Virus record (IMG/VR): IMGVR_UViG_3300022751_000022
Location: 1-43,703 of that record
Source of the DNA: a virus
Reading direction: 5' to 3' (one strand)
Length of the DNA: 43,703 bases
Under the pieces are notes generated by a model, which was given only the letters and a program-made list of their open reading frames with translations, had not been told where the DNA came from and did no database searches. Of this stretch, positions 14,519 through 22,463 are shown piece by piece. The translations under genes were made by a program, and so were the position numbers. Position 1 is the first letter of the stretch, and the number at the start of each line of letters is the position of its first letter.

Positions 14519-14546
14519 AAAGGCACTCAAATAAATGAATGCCTTT
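14519..14546 (-). terminator. Intrinsic terminator between late and early blocks
   Basis: 7-bp outer stem AAAGGCA/TGCCTTT (14540-14546 with 14519-14525) extended by a 4-bp inner stem, with a 6-nt A/T loop, then a T6 run on the minus strand. The gap 14403-14652 holds no gene: a second possible -7 box (TGCATTTG, 14611-14618) and a small hairpin (14581-14596) lie upstream of it. Confidence 0.75.
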
Positions 14547-14652
14547 AAACCAAAACCAAAAAATAATCCTTTCAAAACATAAGGAAACCACCCCTTAAAA
14601 ATTTATAATACAAATGCAACAAACATTCATTATTAGATTGTAAATATACGCA

Positions 14653-15222
14653 TTATTTCGTTATTGCAACACCTAAAATAAAACCAATGCCAAATTTAAA
14701 CAATGTACTATCATAAAATTCTTTCTTTGGCTTTACTTCTATATGCTGTACTTGATCCGATGAAATGTATTTGTTTGTATGTGAAATATAGATAGTGTTT
14801 GTTTCTTTGCCTAAAAACCATTTTCTTTTTGTTCCAGTAACAATTAACAAAGAATCGTGTAACTGCATATTGTACACTTTAAAGCCTTTTTGATCCGTTT
14901 GATAAGTAAAGCTATATTCTTTCTCGTTTATTGCTCCTGATCGATCAAAAACACACGGAACAGTATCTTTATAATGAACTTTAATTGAATCAATTTTAAT
15001 TCTGTCAACATATCGTGTAACCGTTTTAATTTCCGTGAACTTTTTAACGATTGTATCGGGAATATTCGCGACTTGAATAGCTTCTTTTTTTGTAGTTACT
15101 GTTTTGTATTCCTGCGTATCGTGTTTGACTATTTTATCATTAGCACATCGATTCACAATCACAGCCAACAAAAATAAGACTAATCCCAACCAAGCCCAAT
15201 TTGATTTTATAAACTCTTTCAT
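14653..15222 (-). CDS. Membrane-anchored lysis protein, spanin-like
   Basis: 189 aa from the ATG at 15222, which overlaps the upstream stop (ATGA at 15219-15222); an in-frame ATG at 15243 is less likely. Residues 5-25 are a membrane anchor (WAWLGLVLFLLAVIVNRC). The periplasmic part is charged and helical/strand-rich, and a second hydrophobic stretch lies at the C-terminus (FKFGIGFILGVAITK). It follows the endolysin, the position of an i-spanin in Gram-negative phages. A spanin role is inferred from place and topology only. Confidence 0.55.
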   Translation of the reverse strand: MKEFIKSNWAWLGLVLFLLAVIVNRCANDKIVKHDTQEYKTVTTKKEAIQVANIPDTIVKKFTEIKTVTRYVDRIKIDSIKVHYKDTVPCVFDRSGAINEKEYSFTYQTDQKGFKVYNMQLHDSLLIVTGTKRKWFLGKETNTIYISHTNKYISSDQVQHIEVKPKKEFYDSTLFKFGIGFILGVAITK

Positions 15223-15317
15223 ACTAAATCGTCCTCCGTCCAAACTATTAAATCTCCTATTACGGTATCGTTTTTAATTCCGTGTACCACATCCGATATT
15301 ACTATTTCTTTTTTCAT
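15219..15317 (-). CDS. Micro-gene in lysis cluster
   Basis: 32 aa, MKKEIVISDVVHGIKNDTVI and more. It overlaps its neighbours by 4 nt on both sides (ATGA at 15314-15317 and 15219-15222), so translation appears coupled through it. No family recognised. Confidence 0.5.
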   Translation of the reverse strand: MKKEIVISDVVHGIKNDTVIGDLIVWTEDDLV

Positions 15318-15433
15318 TTATGAAATTTTGATTTATTAATAATAGTATAACTTAAGTCATGGCTAAATATATCAGGCAAACCGATAACATTAACACCAAT
15401 TTGAAAATAAATAATTGTGATTATATTTTTCAT
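15314..15433 (-). CDS. Micro-gene in lysis cluster
   Basis: 39 aa with a hydrophobic first half (MKNIITIIYFQIGVNVIGLP). Its ATG overlaps the endolysin stop (TAATG at 15433) and its stop overlaps the next start. It could be a small membrane peptide or a partner of lysis. No family recognised. Confidence 0.45.
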   Translation of the reverse strand: MKNIITIIYFQIGVNVIGLPDIFSHDLSYTIINKSKFHK

Positions 15434-16053
15434 TATGCAAACTCTTTTTTAAATTCTTCGAAATATTGTCTACGCTTGTCTAACCTATTTAAACCGCCAT
15501 TAATAACGCGTGTAATCAAAATAACAGCATCTTCATTTAATTTTGTTTTAGGGTTTAATTTAAAGCCTGTAAAATCTGCCAATTCATTTAATTTGTGTTT
15601 GTTCCAAAACCATAAAGCGGAGTTCATCGCATCGGCTTCATTAAATAAAAGATCAGGGTTGTTTAAATAGTCTATTCCGGTATATTTTGATAGTTCAGTA
15701 TAGTTTGCACGCCCTGTTATTTGTTTAAAACCTCTACCTCTATATTTCCATCCATCGCCAGGTTTTGTGTTTCCTAAATTAATCTTTCCGAATTCGCCAC
15801 CATACAAAATATTAGCTAACACTTCCTGATTAGCTTTTTGTTTTGATGTTCGACCGTATTTGTTTGCATCGGCAATACTTATTCTATGCCTGCCAAATCC
15901 ATTTATTAACCCTTCAACTGAGTAATTTAAACTTTCTTCAATTGGTTTTAATCCGGATTCTGCTTTTATCTGAGCGAAAAAATGAGATAATCTAAGCAAT
16001 GTATTGACCTTGAATTTATCTAATATTGATTTGTATTTTTCTTTTAATATCAT
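15433..16053 (-). CDS. GH19 (chitinase/lysozyme-like) endolysin
   Basis: 206 aa, a glycoside hydrolase family 19 domain over most of its length. Family marks are FFAQIKAESGLKPIEESLNY (with the catalytic-type Glu), GDGWKYRGRGFKQITGRANY and a C-terminal VINGGLNRLDKR. It would cleave peptidoglycan glycan strands at the end of infection. There is no signal peptide, so it needs a holin, probably one of the membrane proteins just upstream. Confidence 0.88.
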   Translation of the reverse strand: MILKEKYKSILDKFKVNTLLRLSHFFAQIKAESGLKPIEESLNYSVEGLINGFGRHRISIADANKYGRTSKQKANQEVLANILYGGEFGKINLGNTKPGDGWKYRGRGFKQITGRANYTELSKYTGIDYLNNPDLLFNEADAMNSALWFWNKHKLNELADFTGFKLNPKTKLNEDAVILITRVINGGLNRLDKRRQYFEEFKKEFA

Positions 16054-16331
16054 TTATTTAGGTTTTCGTGATTATCTTCGGTTAATGATTCTTTAAAATC
16101 CTTAAAAACAAATTTCTTGTCAATTAAAATTTCTTTAGATTGTTTTATTCTTCGTTCTTTTCTAATATGCCATTGATTTGTGAGTTGTAATACCAAAAGT
16201 GTAAAGCTAAGCATTGCCATGATTGACTTAAAAACAACGTCAACATCAAAGTTAAAATATTCATTAACGAAGAACATTATAGTCGAAAACCAGGTGCCTG
16301 TATTAAACGCTTTTGATAGTATATGATTCAT
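16050..16331 (-). CDS. Small membrane protein, holin candidate
   Basis: 93 aa with two hydrophobic segments (about residues 13-29 and 34-51, the second ending in LSFTLLVLQL) and a long basic/acidic cytoplasmic tail. It overlaps the endolysin start by 4 nt (16050-16053). The topology and place fit a class II-type holin. Confidence 0.6.
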   Translation of the reverse strand: MNHILSKAFNTGTWFSTIMFFVNEYFNFDVDVVFKSIMAMLSFTLLVLQLTNQWHIRKERRIKQSKEILIDKKFVFKDFKESLTEDNHENLNK

Positions 16332-16334
16332 TGG

Positions 16335-16640
16335 TTATTTAGGTTCTAATTTGTAAAAAGCTACGGCTATTAAAACAAATATTAAGGCATTTAAATATGC
16401 TAATAATTCTTGATCTAAAGATATAAAGAATTTTAACACCGAAAACAAAAGTATTGATAACGATAAAGCACACCCTAAATTACGGATATGCTTATCTTTT
16501 TGTTCATAAAACAACAATGTAAGTATAAAATAGTTTGATATAAAATACGCTCCATTCCAAAAAGGCGTATCTTTTGCAAACATCATATAAATACATGTAA
16601 ACGTTATCAATATATAAAGAGGTATGGCTTCTATTTTCAT
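16335..16640 (-). CDS. Four-segment membrane protein
   Basis: 101 aa with about four hydrophobic segments (IPLYILITFTCIYMMF, GAYFISNYFILTLLF, LGCALSLSILLFSVLKFF, LNALIFVLIAVAF). It lies between another membrane protein and the holin candidate. It could be an alternative holin or a membrane accessory. The start overlaps the upstream stop by 1 nt (16640). Confidence 0.55.
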   Translation of the reverse strand: MKIEAIPLYILITFTCIYMMFAKDTPFWNGAYFISNYFILTLLFYEQKDKHIRNLGCALSLSILLFSVLKFFISLDQELLAYLNALIFVLIAVAFYKLEPK

Positions 16641-17047
16641 TATACTGTTCCTTTTGGTCCCTTTGGAGGTATTGGGTCACCGTCTGCATATGTTTGTAAA
16701 ACTTCTTTTTCCGTAACCGTTTCATCTATCTTGGTTCTAATATATGCTTTACCTTTGTTAAATATGGCTTGAATTAAAACAGACCCAAATAAGCCTATAG
16801 CAAAAAAAGATGCTCTTATAAAGTTTAAAATATTAGGTTTTACATTGGCAACTTCCGGAAATATTAACAACCATACAAAGATCATTGCTATAGAAAGCGA
16901 TATACCCAAAAAATCCTTTGATAAGTAATCTTTTATAGTGAAATCAACTTTTAATCTTTTAGCATCAACCATTAATGAATTAGCTTTGATACAGCAATGT
17001 ATGAAAACGCCTAAAAAGGCAAGTGAAAAATAAATTAAGTATTCCAT
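16640..17047 (-). CDS. Membrane protein before lysis genes
   Basis: 135 aa with hydrophobic segments at residues 2-20 (YLIYFSLAFLGVFIHCC), 47-67 (LGISLSIAMIFVWLLIFP) and 77-97 (FIRASFFAIGLFGSVLIQAIF). The C-terminal tail is polar and ends in PIPPKGPKGTV. Possibly part of the lysis module; no family recognised. Confidence 0.55.
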   Translation of the reverse strand: MEYLIYFSLAFLGVFIHCCIKANSLMVDAKRLKVDFTIKDYLSKDFLGISLSIAMIFVWLLIFPEVANVKPNILNFIRASFFAIGLFGSVLIQAIFNKGKAYIRTKIDETVTEKEVLQTYADGDPIPPKGPKGTV

Positions 17048-17059
17048 TTTTATGTTTGT

Positions 17060-18988
17060 TTAAATATTAACGTTATATGTAAAGTTAGCTGTAAAAGTAC
17101 TTCCCCCTGTACTGGGGGTTAAATTAAAAACTATTGTAGTTTCGCTTGTCAGGCTTGATGTAACCCATCCGTTACAAAATACATTTGTGTTTCTAAGCAT
17201 CGATAACCCCATAGGATAAGACGAAGAAGTTGCTCTGTTTATTGGTAAAGAAATAGTAAAACTGCTATATGTATTAGCCGAAGTTAGATTTAAAGTACCA
17301 TATAAAGTTACGGTTACCACGCTACCAACCCTGTAATAAGATGCGTTAGTTACTACTGCTGAAGAAGTGTTTATTTGACTGCTTATTACCGGCGTATAAG
17401 TTCCTGATGTTGGTAATGCGCTACTAACTATTTTTTCAACAACTCCGGTACTCGTATTTCTTGTTAAAATATCGTAAGTTGCTGCGCTTGTTGTTGGCGC
17501 TGTTGTAATTGTTGCGCTTGGCGCGGTTATACTTCCTGTAAAAGAAGTGTTTCCATTACGCAAAATATCGATAAGATTTACCGTGGTAGATCCTGCTCTT
17601 CTAAATCTAAAAGCGGACTTTGTTAAATCTGTATAATCTAATCCATCTACACGCGTAGTATTAAATACCATATCTGCATTAGGGTTAGCATCTATATTAA
17701 CACCAGTAATACTTAAGCCTATTCCATTAGTTGATTTTGAGGAAATATCAGGAACCGTAACACCCGCTGAACCATTAGAAAATGAAATACTACCGTTTTC
17801 TAAATTAACCACATCTTTTGTTAATCCTGATCCGGTAAGTACGTTTAATCTACCTATTGGCGTATACGTTCCTATTCCGGTGTTACCTTCTACAAGCAAA
17901 CCGTTTGCGGGTGCTGTTCTAACTCTGTCATATCCTCCCCCTATTACACTATTTCCATGAACCTCAAAAGCGTTTAACGGAATTGCACCACCTACACCCG
18001 TAGCTCCACCGCCAATATTTACACCAGTTGGTGTTAAAATCATCTTCCAAGTAGCCGTATCATCTTCAAAAACGTATTGACCGAATCTGAAAATCAAGAA
18101 ATTTTTAGTCATGGATTCGGTAGGGGGTCTATAAGACATTCCACCCATAGTTGTGCCAAAATCAGGACCCGCAGAAAGTCCTGCAACTGGCTTGAATCCT
18201 AAGCCCCATCCGTTAGTTATATTTACCTGACCCGTTCCGTTTGGCGCTAAATTAATATCGTCATTATTTACCGTTTCTATATTTATAGATCCTGAAGGTG
18301 TCTTATTTATAGCAGGGAATGATGATGTAGCAGATTTACTAAATTTTGACGTTCCAAAGTAGCTGTCTGTTCCGGATATCCTGAAATTTGCAGTTTGTAA
18401 AACTGTATTTTGATTCAAAATAGTACCTGTTGAAATCGTTGTGCTTAAATTATCCAACGCATCGCTAGCATTAGCACCAGGGACACCCGAAACATTTACC
18501 ACGGTGTCGGTTGTCTGAGTTCCGGGTATTAATGCAATTATTTCGGCAAATCTATTAAATACAGCGTCTTCGCTTGGCGCTGTTTGAGTGTATCCAGAAC
18601 GAATGTTTTGTGTAATACCCGCTAATTCTACATTAATAGGTATTTGTACCGCTAAACTCCAATAGGATCCGTTAGAAGTAACTGCATTTAATTCTTCAGT
18701 AGTAATAATATCTGACCCGCCACCAACATTATGAAAAGTACCTTTTCCTACTAGCATCCACTCATTAGAATCCGTAGAAGGAAGAGTCCCGCCATCGTTT
18801 ACGGTCGTTGGATTAAAAGCTAAACTGTCCGATGTACCCAAGTAAGAGCCTATTAAGTCTGCAAGTTGCTGAACGGTTCCTCTATATAATTCTGTGCCTA
18901 TTTCGTGAGGCACATTATCCGTTAAGATAAAGTCAGCAGGCGGTAATTCACCGACTCTAACTGTTGTTACTGCATTAGGATCTATCAT
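17060..18988 (-). CDS. Tail fibre protein
   Basis: 642 aa. The N-terminal 45 residues (TTVRVGELPPADFILTDNVPHE in part) are shared with the next upstream gene and probably attach the fibre to the tail tip. The body is low-complexity, rich in Ser, Thr, Gly and Asn, with repeated strand motifs (NGTGQVNITNGWG, GNTGIGTYTPIGRLNV) typical of trimeric beta fibres. The C-terminal 110 residues form a beta-rich head and would contact the host. It overlaps the upstream fibre gene by 4 nt. Confidence 0.75.
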   Translation of the reverse strand: MIDPNAVTTVRVGELPPADFILTDNVPHEIGTELYRGTVQQLADLIGSYLGTSDSLAFNPTTVNDGGTLPSTDSNEWMLVGKGTFHNVGGGSDIITTEELNAVTSNGSYWSLAVQIPINVELAGITQNIRSGYTQTAPSEDAVFNRFAEIIALIPGTQTTDTVVNVSGVPGANASDALDNLSTTISTGTILNQNTVLQTANFRISGTDSYFGTSKFSKSATSSFPAINKTPSGSINIETVNNDDINLAPNGTGQVNITNGWGLGFKPVAGLSAGPDFGTTMGGMSYRPPTESMTKNFLIFRFGQYVFEDDTATWKMILTPTGVNIGGGATGVGGAIPLNAFEVHGNSVIGGGYDRVRTAPANGLLVEGNTGIGTYTPIGRLNVLTGSGLTKDVVNLENGSISFSNGSAGVTVPDISSKSTNGIGLSITGVNIDANPNADMVFNTTRVDGLDYTDLTKSAFRFRRAGSTTVNLIDILRNGNTSFTGSITAPSATITTAPTTSAATYDILTRNTSTGVVEKIVSSALPTSGTYTPVISSQINTSSAVVTNASYYRVGSVVTVTLYGTLNLTSANTYSSFTISLPINRATSSSYPMGLSMLRNTNVFCNGWVTSSLTSETTIVFNLTPSTGGSTFTANFTYNVNI

Positions 18989-19587
18989 GGTAATTTCATT
19001 ATAATTAAAACAACCATTGAAGGCTGTATATTGTTGTGTGCTAATCCTTCTCCAAAAGGCTTAATAAGCTCTCCTGGGGCAAAATTAGTTGTTCCTACGT
19101 CACCTACTGTTAATCCGGTTGATCCTCCAAAAGAACTGCCTTTTTTAAAGAATGTACCATTAATAGGACTTACAACAGGTAATTCCGGTATTGTTAAAAC
19201 ATGTTCTTCCTCTCCTAACATTTGCCCAGTTGTAGCGTAATTGGCTCCAAAACCTATTAATGTCCTTCCGTCTAAATTAGCAGTTCCGTTATTTCCGTTA
19301 AATATAGCCCAACCATTCCAAATACCTGAAATCTTTCCAAGTCCCTGTGTTGATCCGGGTGTCATATCGAAATTATCTTCAATATAAGCGTAATCTGGAG
19401 GGTAAATATATTTTATTTCATATGGATAACTTACCGATTGGCTACGTAAAAAGTTTACTAACTCTTGAATTGTAGATCTCGAAAGAACATCGCCAACTTC
19501 ATGAGGGAAGTTATCTGTTAATGACAATTCGTTAGGAGGTAAATCCTTAACTTGTACCGTATTTATATTATCTGGATCTATTGACAT
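18985..19587 (-). CDS. Tail fibre with phage tail-collar domain
   Basis: 200 aa. The N-terminal module (NTVQVKDLPPNELSLTDNFP, HEVGDVLSR) matches the neighbouring fibre. The C-terminal part is collar-like: WAIFNGNNGTANLDGRTLIGFG, EEEHVLTIPELP and a final NNIQPSMVVLIIMKLP, the order seen in phage collar/short-fibre tips, where His and Asp residues bind metal. It likely forms a short tail-tip fibre. Confidence 0.75.
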   Translation of the reverse strand: MSIDPDNINTVQVKDLPPNELSLTDNFPHEVGDVLSRSTIQELVNFLRSQSVSYPYEIKYIYPPDYAYIEDNFDMTPGSTQGLGKISGIWNGWAIFNGNNGTANLDGRTLIGFGANYATTGQMLGEEEHVLTIPELPVVSPINGTFFKKGSSFGGSTGLTVGDVGTTNFAPGELIKPFGEGLAHNNIQPSMVVLIIMKLP

Positions 19588-19590
19588 ATA

Positions 19591-20106
19591 TTAAAATTTA
19601 CTTACTCTTAATAATTCTTCTCCCGTCTCATTTGTTTGTATTACCGTATTTGGATCTCCGTTATTCAATAAAACAGTGCCTAAAGATGTTTTTAATGGTT
19701 TTCCAAATCCTGTTATAGATCCAGAAAAGCTCATGAACTCGCCAGCATTATTAGCCTCTCCTATTGAATTTATATATCCAAAGCCGTAATTCACAATAGG
19801 AAAAATTTTACCTTGTATTTTCCATTCAATCCTGATTTTTTTTTCTTTTAATTCAGTTAATCTATCATATGAAGCAACATTAAAATTACCACCTATTAAT
19901 GTAGAATTAACCTGTATTCCTGAAAAATTTATTGAATAGGATTGTAGCACCGGAGTTGATGTAGCCCATCCTTGATTATCTCTTGTAGTTGTGTCCAACA
20001 TTTCAGTAGAGCTATCAAATGAGTTGCCAGTCAAGCAACCTACAGGCATGTATATGCCATTGTATTTTATATATAAAATTCTATCTGATCCGTTTACAAA
20101 ATCCAT
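19591..20106 (-). CDS. Second tail-tube-like protein at tail tip
   Basis: 171 aa, related in layout to the tail tube protein at 25031-25480: both open with ILYIxxxGxYxPxxCLTGNxxxxxTExxxxxT-type sequence, share a Gly/Asp middle and end with a strand block around YGxGYI. This TP901-1-like tube fold placed after the tail tip gene suggests a tube-capping or tip-decorating ring. A TATCTTTG box lies 4 nt before its ATG. Confidence 0.72.
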   Translation of the reverse strand: MDFVNGSDRILYIKYNGIYMPVGCLTGNSFDSSTEMLDTTTRDNQGWATSTPVLQSYSINFSGIQVNSTLIGGNFNVASYDRLTELKEKKIRIEWKIQGKIFPIVNYGFGYINSIGEANNAGEFMSFSGSITGFGKPLKTSLGTVLLNNGDPNTVIQTNETGEELLRVSKF

Positions 20107-20110
20107 AATT

Positions 20111-20118
20111 CAAAGATA
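20111..20118 (-). promoter_or_regulatory. -7 element with leaderless spacing
   Basis: TATCTTTG followed by 4 nt and ATG (20106). The same box-N4-ATG spacing occurs at 26584, 31069 and 35378, placing the expected transcript start at or next to the A of ATG. Confidence 0.5.
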
Positions 20119-20126
20119 TAAAAAAA

Positions 20127-22463
20127 TTATGATGTAATAGTAGGTTTAACAGTTTCTCCGTAGTCATCAGTTTTTAAATAATCAATATCGTATAATTCCG
20201 GAGAAAATATTTCTAATCCTTTTGCAGTTGTAATATTACTGAATGTATTAAAACTCCATTCTATAGGCATGAATTTTCCGGGTACATTATTTATTTCATA
20301 AACACTTAAATAATGTAAATATCCGTAAATATCACCTGAAAATATTTTTGTTGGTATTTGAGATATTCTAAGTTCGTCCTCTGCAGCTATCCTAAGCAAT
20401 GGTTTCATTTCAAAAAATGTTTCATCAGGGAATTTACCTCTATGCCAATATTTTGTCAGCGTTTCTTTATCTTGCATATATATAGCGCCAGTATAAAAAT
20501 TACTGGTGCTATCACCATTTAAAACACTTCTATTTCCTTTTACGATAGAGCTAACTGCTTTATTTCTGCTTACTGTATGAAACTCACCTACAATATTTTC
20601 TCCTTGAAAAGTATTTATTAATTCAATACTTTTTACTTCTACCAAAACAGGCTCATTATTCACGTTGTTTCTAGGTACATTCATAGTTATTTTAATATTA
20701 CCTGATGCTCCAGGAGGCAATGGATCTGTTTTTATTGAGAATGTACGTTCAAAAATATTATCAGCTTTAGATTCAGGAAAAACTCCTTGATCTGCATTTA
20801 TTAAAATTATAGATACAGAACCTGTAGTGGAAAAATACCATGAACCATCTGACATTAATGAGTAATCCCCAACAGTTATAATAAATGTAAATGCAACAGG
20901 GTATCCGTAAGATATAACTCTAGACTTAAATTCAAAAGAATAACCTTCATAAACAGGAACAATTTCTGTTGATTCTATCGCTGTTCTTAGTTCTGCAGGG
21001 CCACCTGTATTTACACCTGACTCAAAACTTATACCTATAGTAGAAACAGGGTCTATGACTATTTTACCCGAGTTAAAAGTTTCAGTCCACGTTCTTACAT
21101 TCCAACCATCGTATATTTTTGTGCCTGCTTGATGATTAAGATTTCCATTCCCTAAAATACTGCTTATAAACCCATATTTATATCCTAATCTAAAAGCAGA
21201 AACAGCGCCTTTAATTTCTATTTGTTGATTACCGCTACAATGATGCGGGTAAAAATTATCTATTTGGCTTCCTATTTTGCTTTTAATTATTCCACCGAAA
21301 ATACCTTGATACGTTCCGTTAGGGTTATATAATTTGAATTGAGGATTTATGTTTTTATAAAATTCGCTTGGCCTAAATATAAACCATGTATCGCCTTGTG
21401 AGGTTATAACAGCATTAAATAAACCTAAAACTGACTTCAATACACTTTCGCAATTATCTATTGTATTATCGTCTGATTTTATAAACCTATCCGTAGATAA
21501 GTACATTTCTGCCAAAACATCCGTATTTATATTTTCGTCTATTATCCCTCTATAAAAAATAGGTACATATGTGCTTAATGAGTTCTTTAAGCCTGTTCTG
21601 GCTAAGCAATTTCTTATTATTTCAAGAGCGCTTAATTTACCTGTAAAACGATATCCGTTTTCGTCTACAAAAGAAAGTTCAGATAAAAAACCTAAACCAT
21701 CTACACATTCAATATTAATATTCCAAATAGATCTAGTAAATGATTGAAATATACCATCCGGTTTTAAATATCCTGAAAATAACATATTGTCATTCATATA
21801 AAACTTAACTGTAAAATCTCTTTCATTATCACTATACAAATCTTGAAACTGTAAATCCTCACTTGCTTCTAAAGACAAAGATAATCCGGTACCTCTTATA
21901 GAGTCAAAATGCTCTTTTATAGATCCTTTATTTATCGTTGCTCTCCCTGTTATTTCTTTTGCATTGCCAGTAAAGTCTTTTTGATATATTTGACATAAAA
22001 ACCTATCATTAACTAAATTTTCATATTGGAAAAAGTATTTGGGGGCTGTTGTCGGAACTGGTTTATTAGAAAAAGCAACAATTGAAACTCTTTCTGATGC
22101 AGAGGCATCTATTATAAATTTTATATTACTATCGTACGTGTATAAAGACTCTACATTCCATAAAGGCGTAGGAGATCCTAATATAACAAAATTATTTATA
22201 GGAATTGAATTTGACTCATAACCGTTGGTATCTAAAAACAATTTTAAATTATTAGCGGTTATTTCTGCCGTAGCTCCTATCTTAACTCTATGCAAAGGAT
22301 CAGCTAATATTTCTGAATCGTTATTAGTAAATTCAAAATCTACTACATTTAATCCATTATTATAAACTATATTTAAACCGTTTATAATTCCGTAAAAAGT
22401 AATTCTGTCACCTTCGGATGCGTTTTCTAAAAAAGTTATTCTTATACCTTGATTTATAGCCAT
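20127..22463 (-). CDS. Large tail tip / baseplate protein
   Basis: 778 aa. The order (tape measure, then this gene, then fibres) and the many strand blocks fit a tail-tip hub joining Dit/Tal-like functions. Notable segments: ITGRATINKGSIKEHFDSIRG (residues 168-188, in part), DFTVKFYMNDNMLFSGYL, and FTGKLSALEIIRNCLARTGL near residue 275, seen in hub proteins of flavobacterial siphophages. The C-terminal third is Ser/Thr-rich, as in carbohydrate-binding tips. The start overlaps the tape measure stop by 1 nt. Confidence 0.65.
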   Translation of the reverse strand: MAINQGIRITFLENASEGDRITFYGIINGLNIVYNNGLNVVDFEFTNNDSEILADPLHRVKIGATAEITANNLKLFLDTNGYESNSIPINNFVILGSPTPLWNVESLYTYDSNIKFIIDASASERVSIVAFSNKPVPTTAPKYFFQYENLVNDRFLCQIYQKDFTGNAKEITGRATINKGSIKEHFDSIRGTGLSLSLEASEDLQFQDLYSDNERDFTVKFYMNDNMLFSGYLKPDGIFQSFTRSIWNINIECVDGLGFLSELSFVDENGYRFTGKLSALEIIRNCLARTGLKNSLSTYVPIFYRGIIDENINTDVLAEMYLSTDRFIKSDDNTIDNCESVLKSVLGLFNAVITSQGDTWFIFRPSEFYKNINPQFKLYNPNGTYQGIFGGIIKSKIGSQIDNFYPHHCSGNQQIEIKGAVSAFRLGYKYGFISSILGNGNLNHQAGTKIYDGWNVRTWTETFNSGKIVIDPVSTIGISFESGVNTGGPAELRTAIESTEIVPVYEGYSFEFKSRVISYGYPVAFTFIITVGDYSLMSDGSWYFSTTGSVSIILINADQGVFPESKADNIFERTFSIKTDPLPPGASGNIKITMNVPRNNVNNEPVLVEVKSIELINTFQGENIVGEFHTVSRNKAVSSIVKGNRSVLNGDSTSNFYTGAIYMQDKETLTKYWHRGKFPDETFFEMKPLLRIAAEDELRISQIPTKIFSGDIYGYLHYLSVYEINNVPGKFMPIEWSFNTFSNITTAKGLEIFSPELYDIDYLKTDDYGETVKPTITS

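Noticed and set aside
14500-14652. Possible fifth kissing-loop leader before the early block
   Set aside because: A small hairpin with loop GGTGGTTT and a terminator are present, but the terminator loop is TTTATT and not complementary; only A/T-only matches were found.
16504-16725. Minus-strand 73-codon ORF across two membrane protein genes
   Set aside because: It overlaps two contiguous genes that are themselves in tight 1-nt contact.
22039-22221. Plus-strand ORFs inside late genes (for example 22039-22221, 22671-22895, 19031-19240)
   Set aside because: They are antisense to well-supported tail genes, with no promoter, leader or neighbour support.
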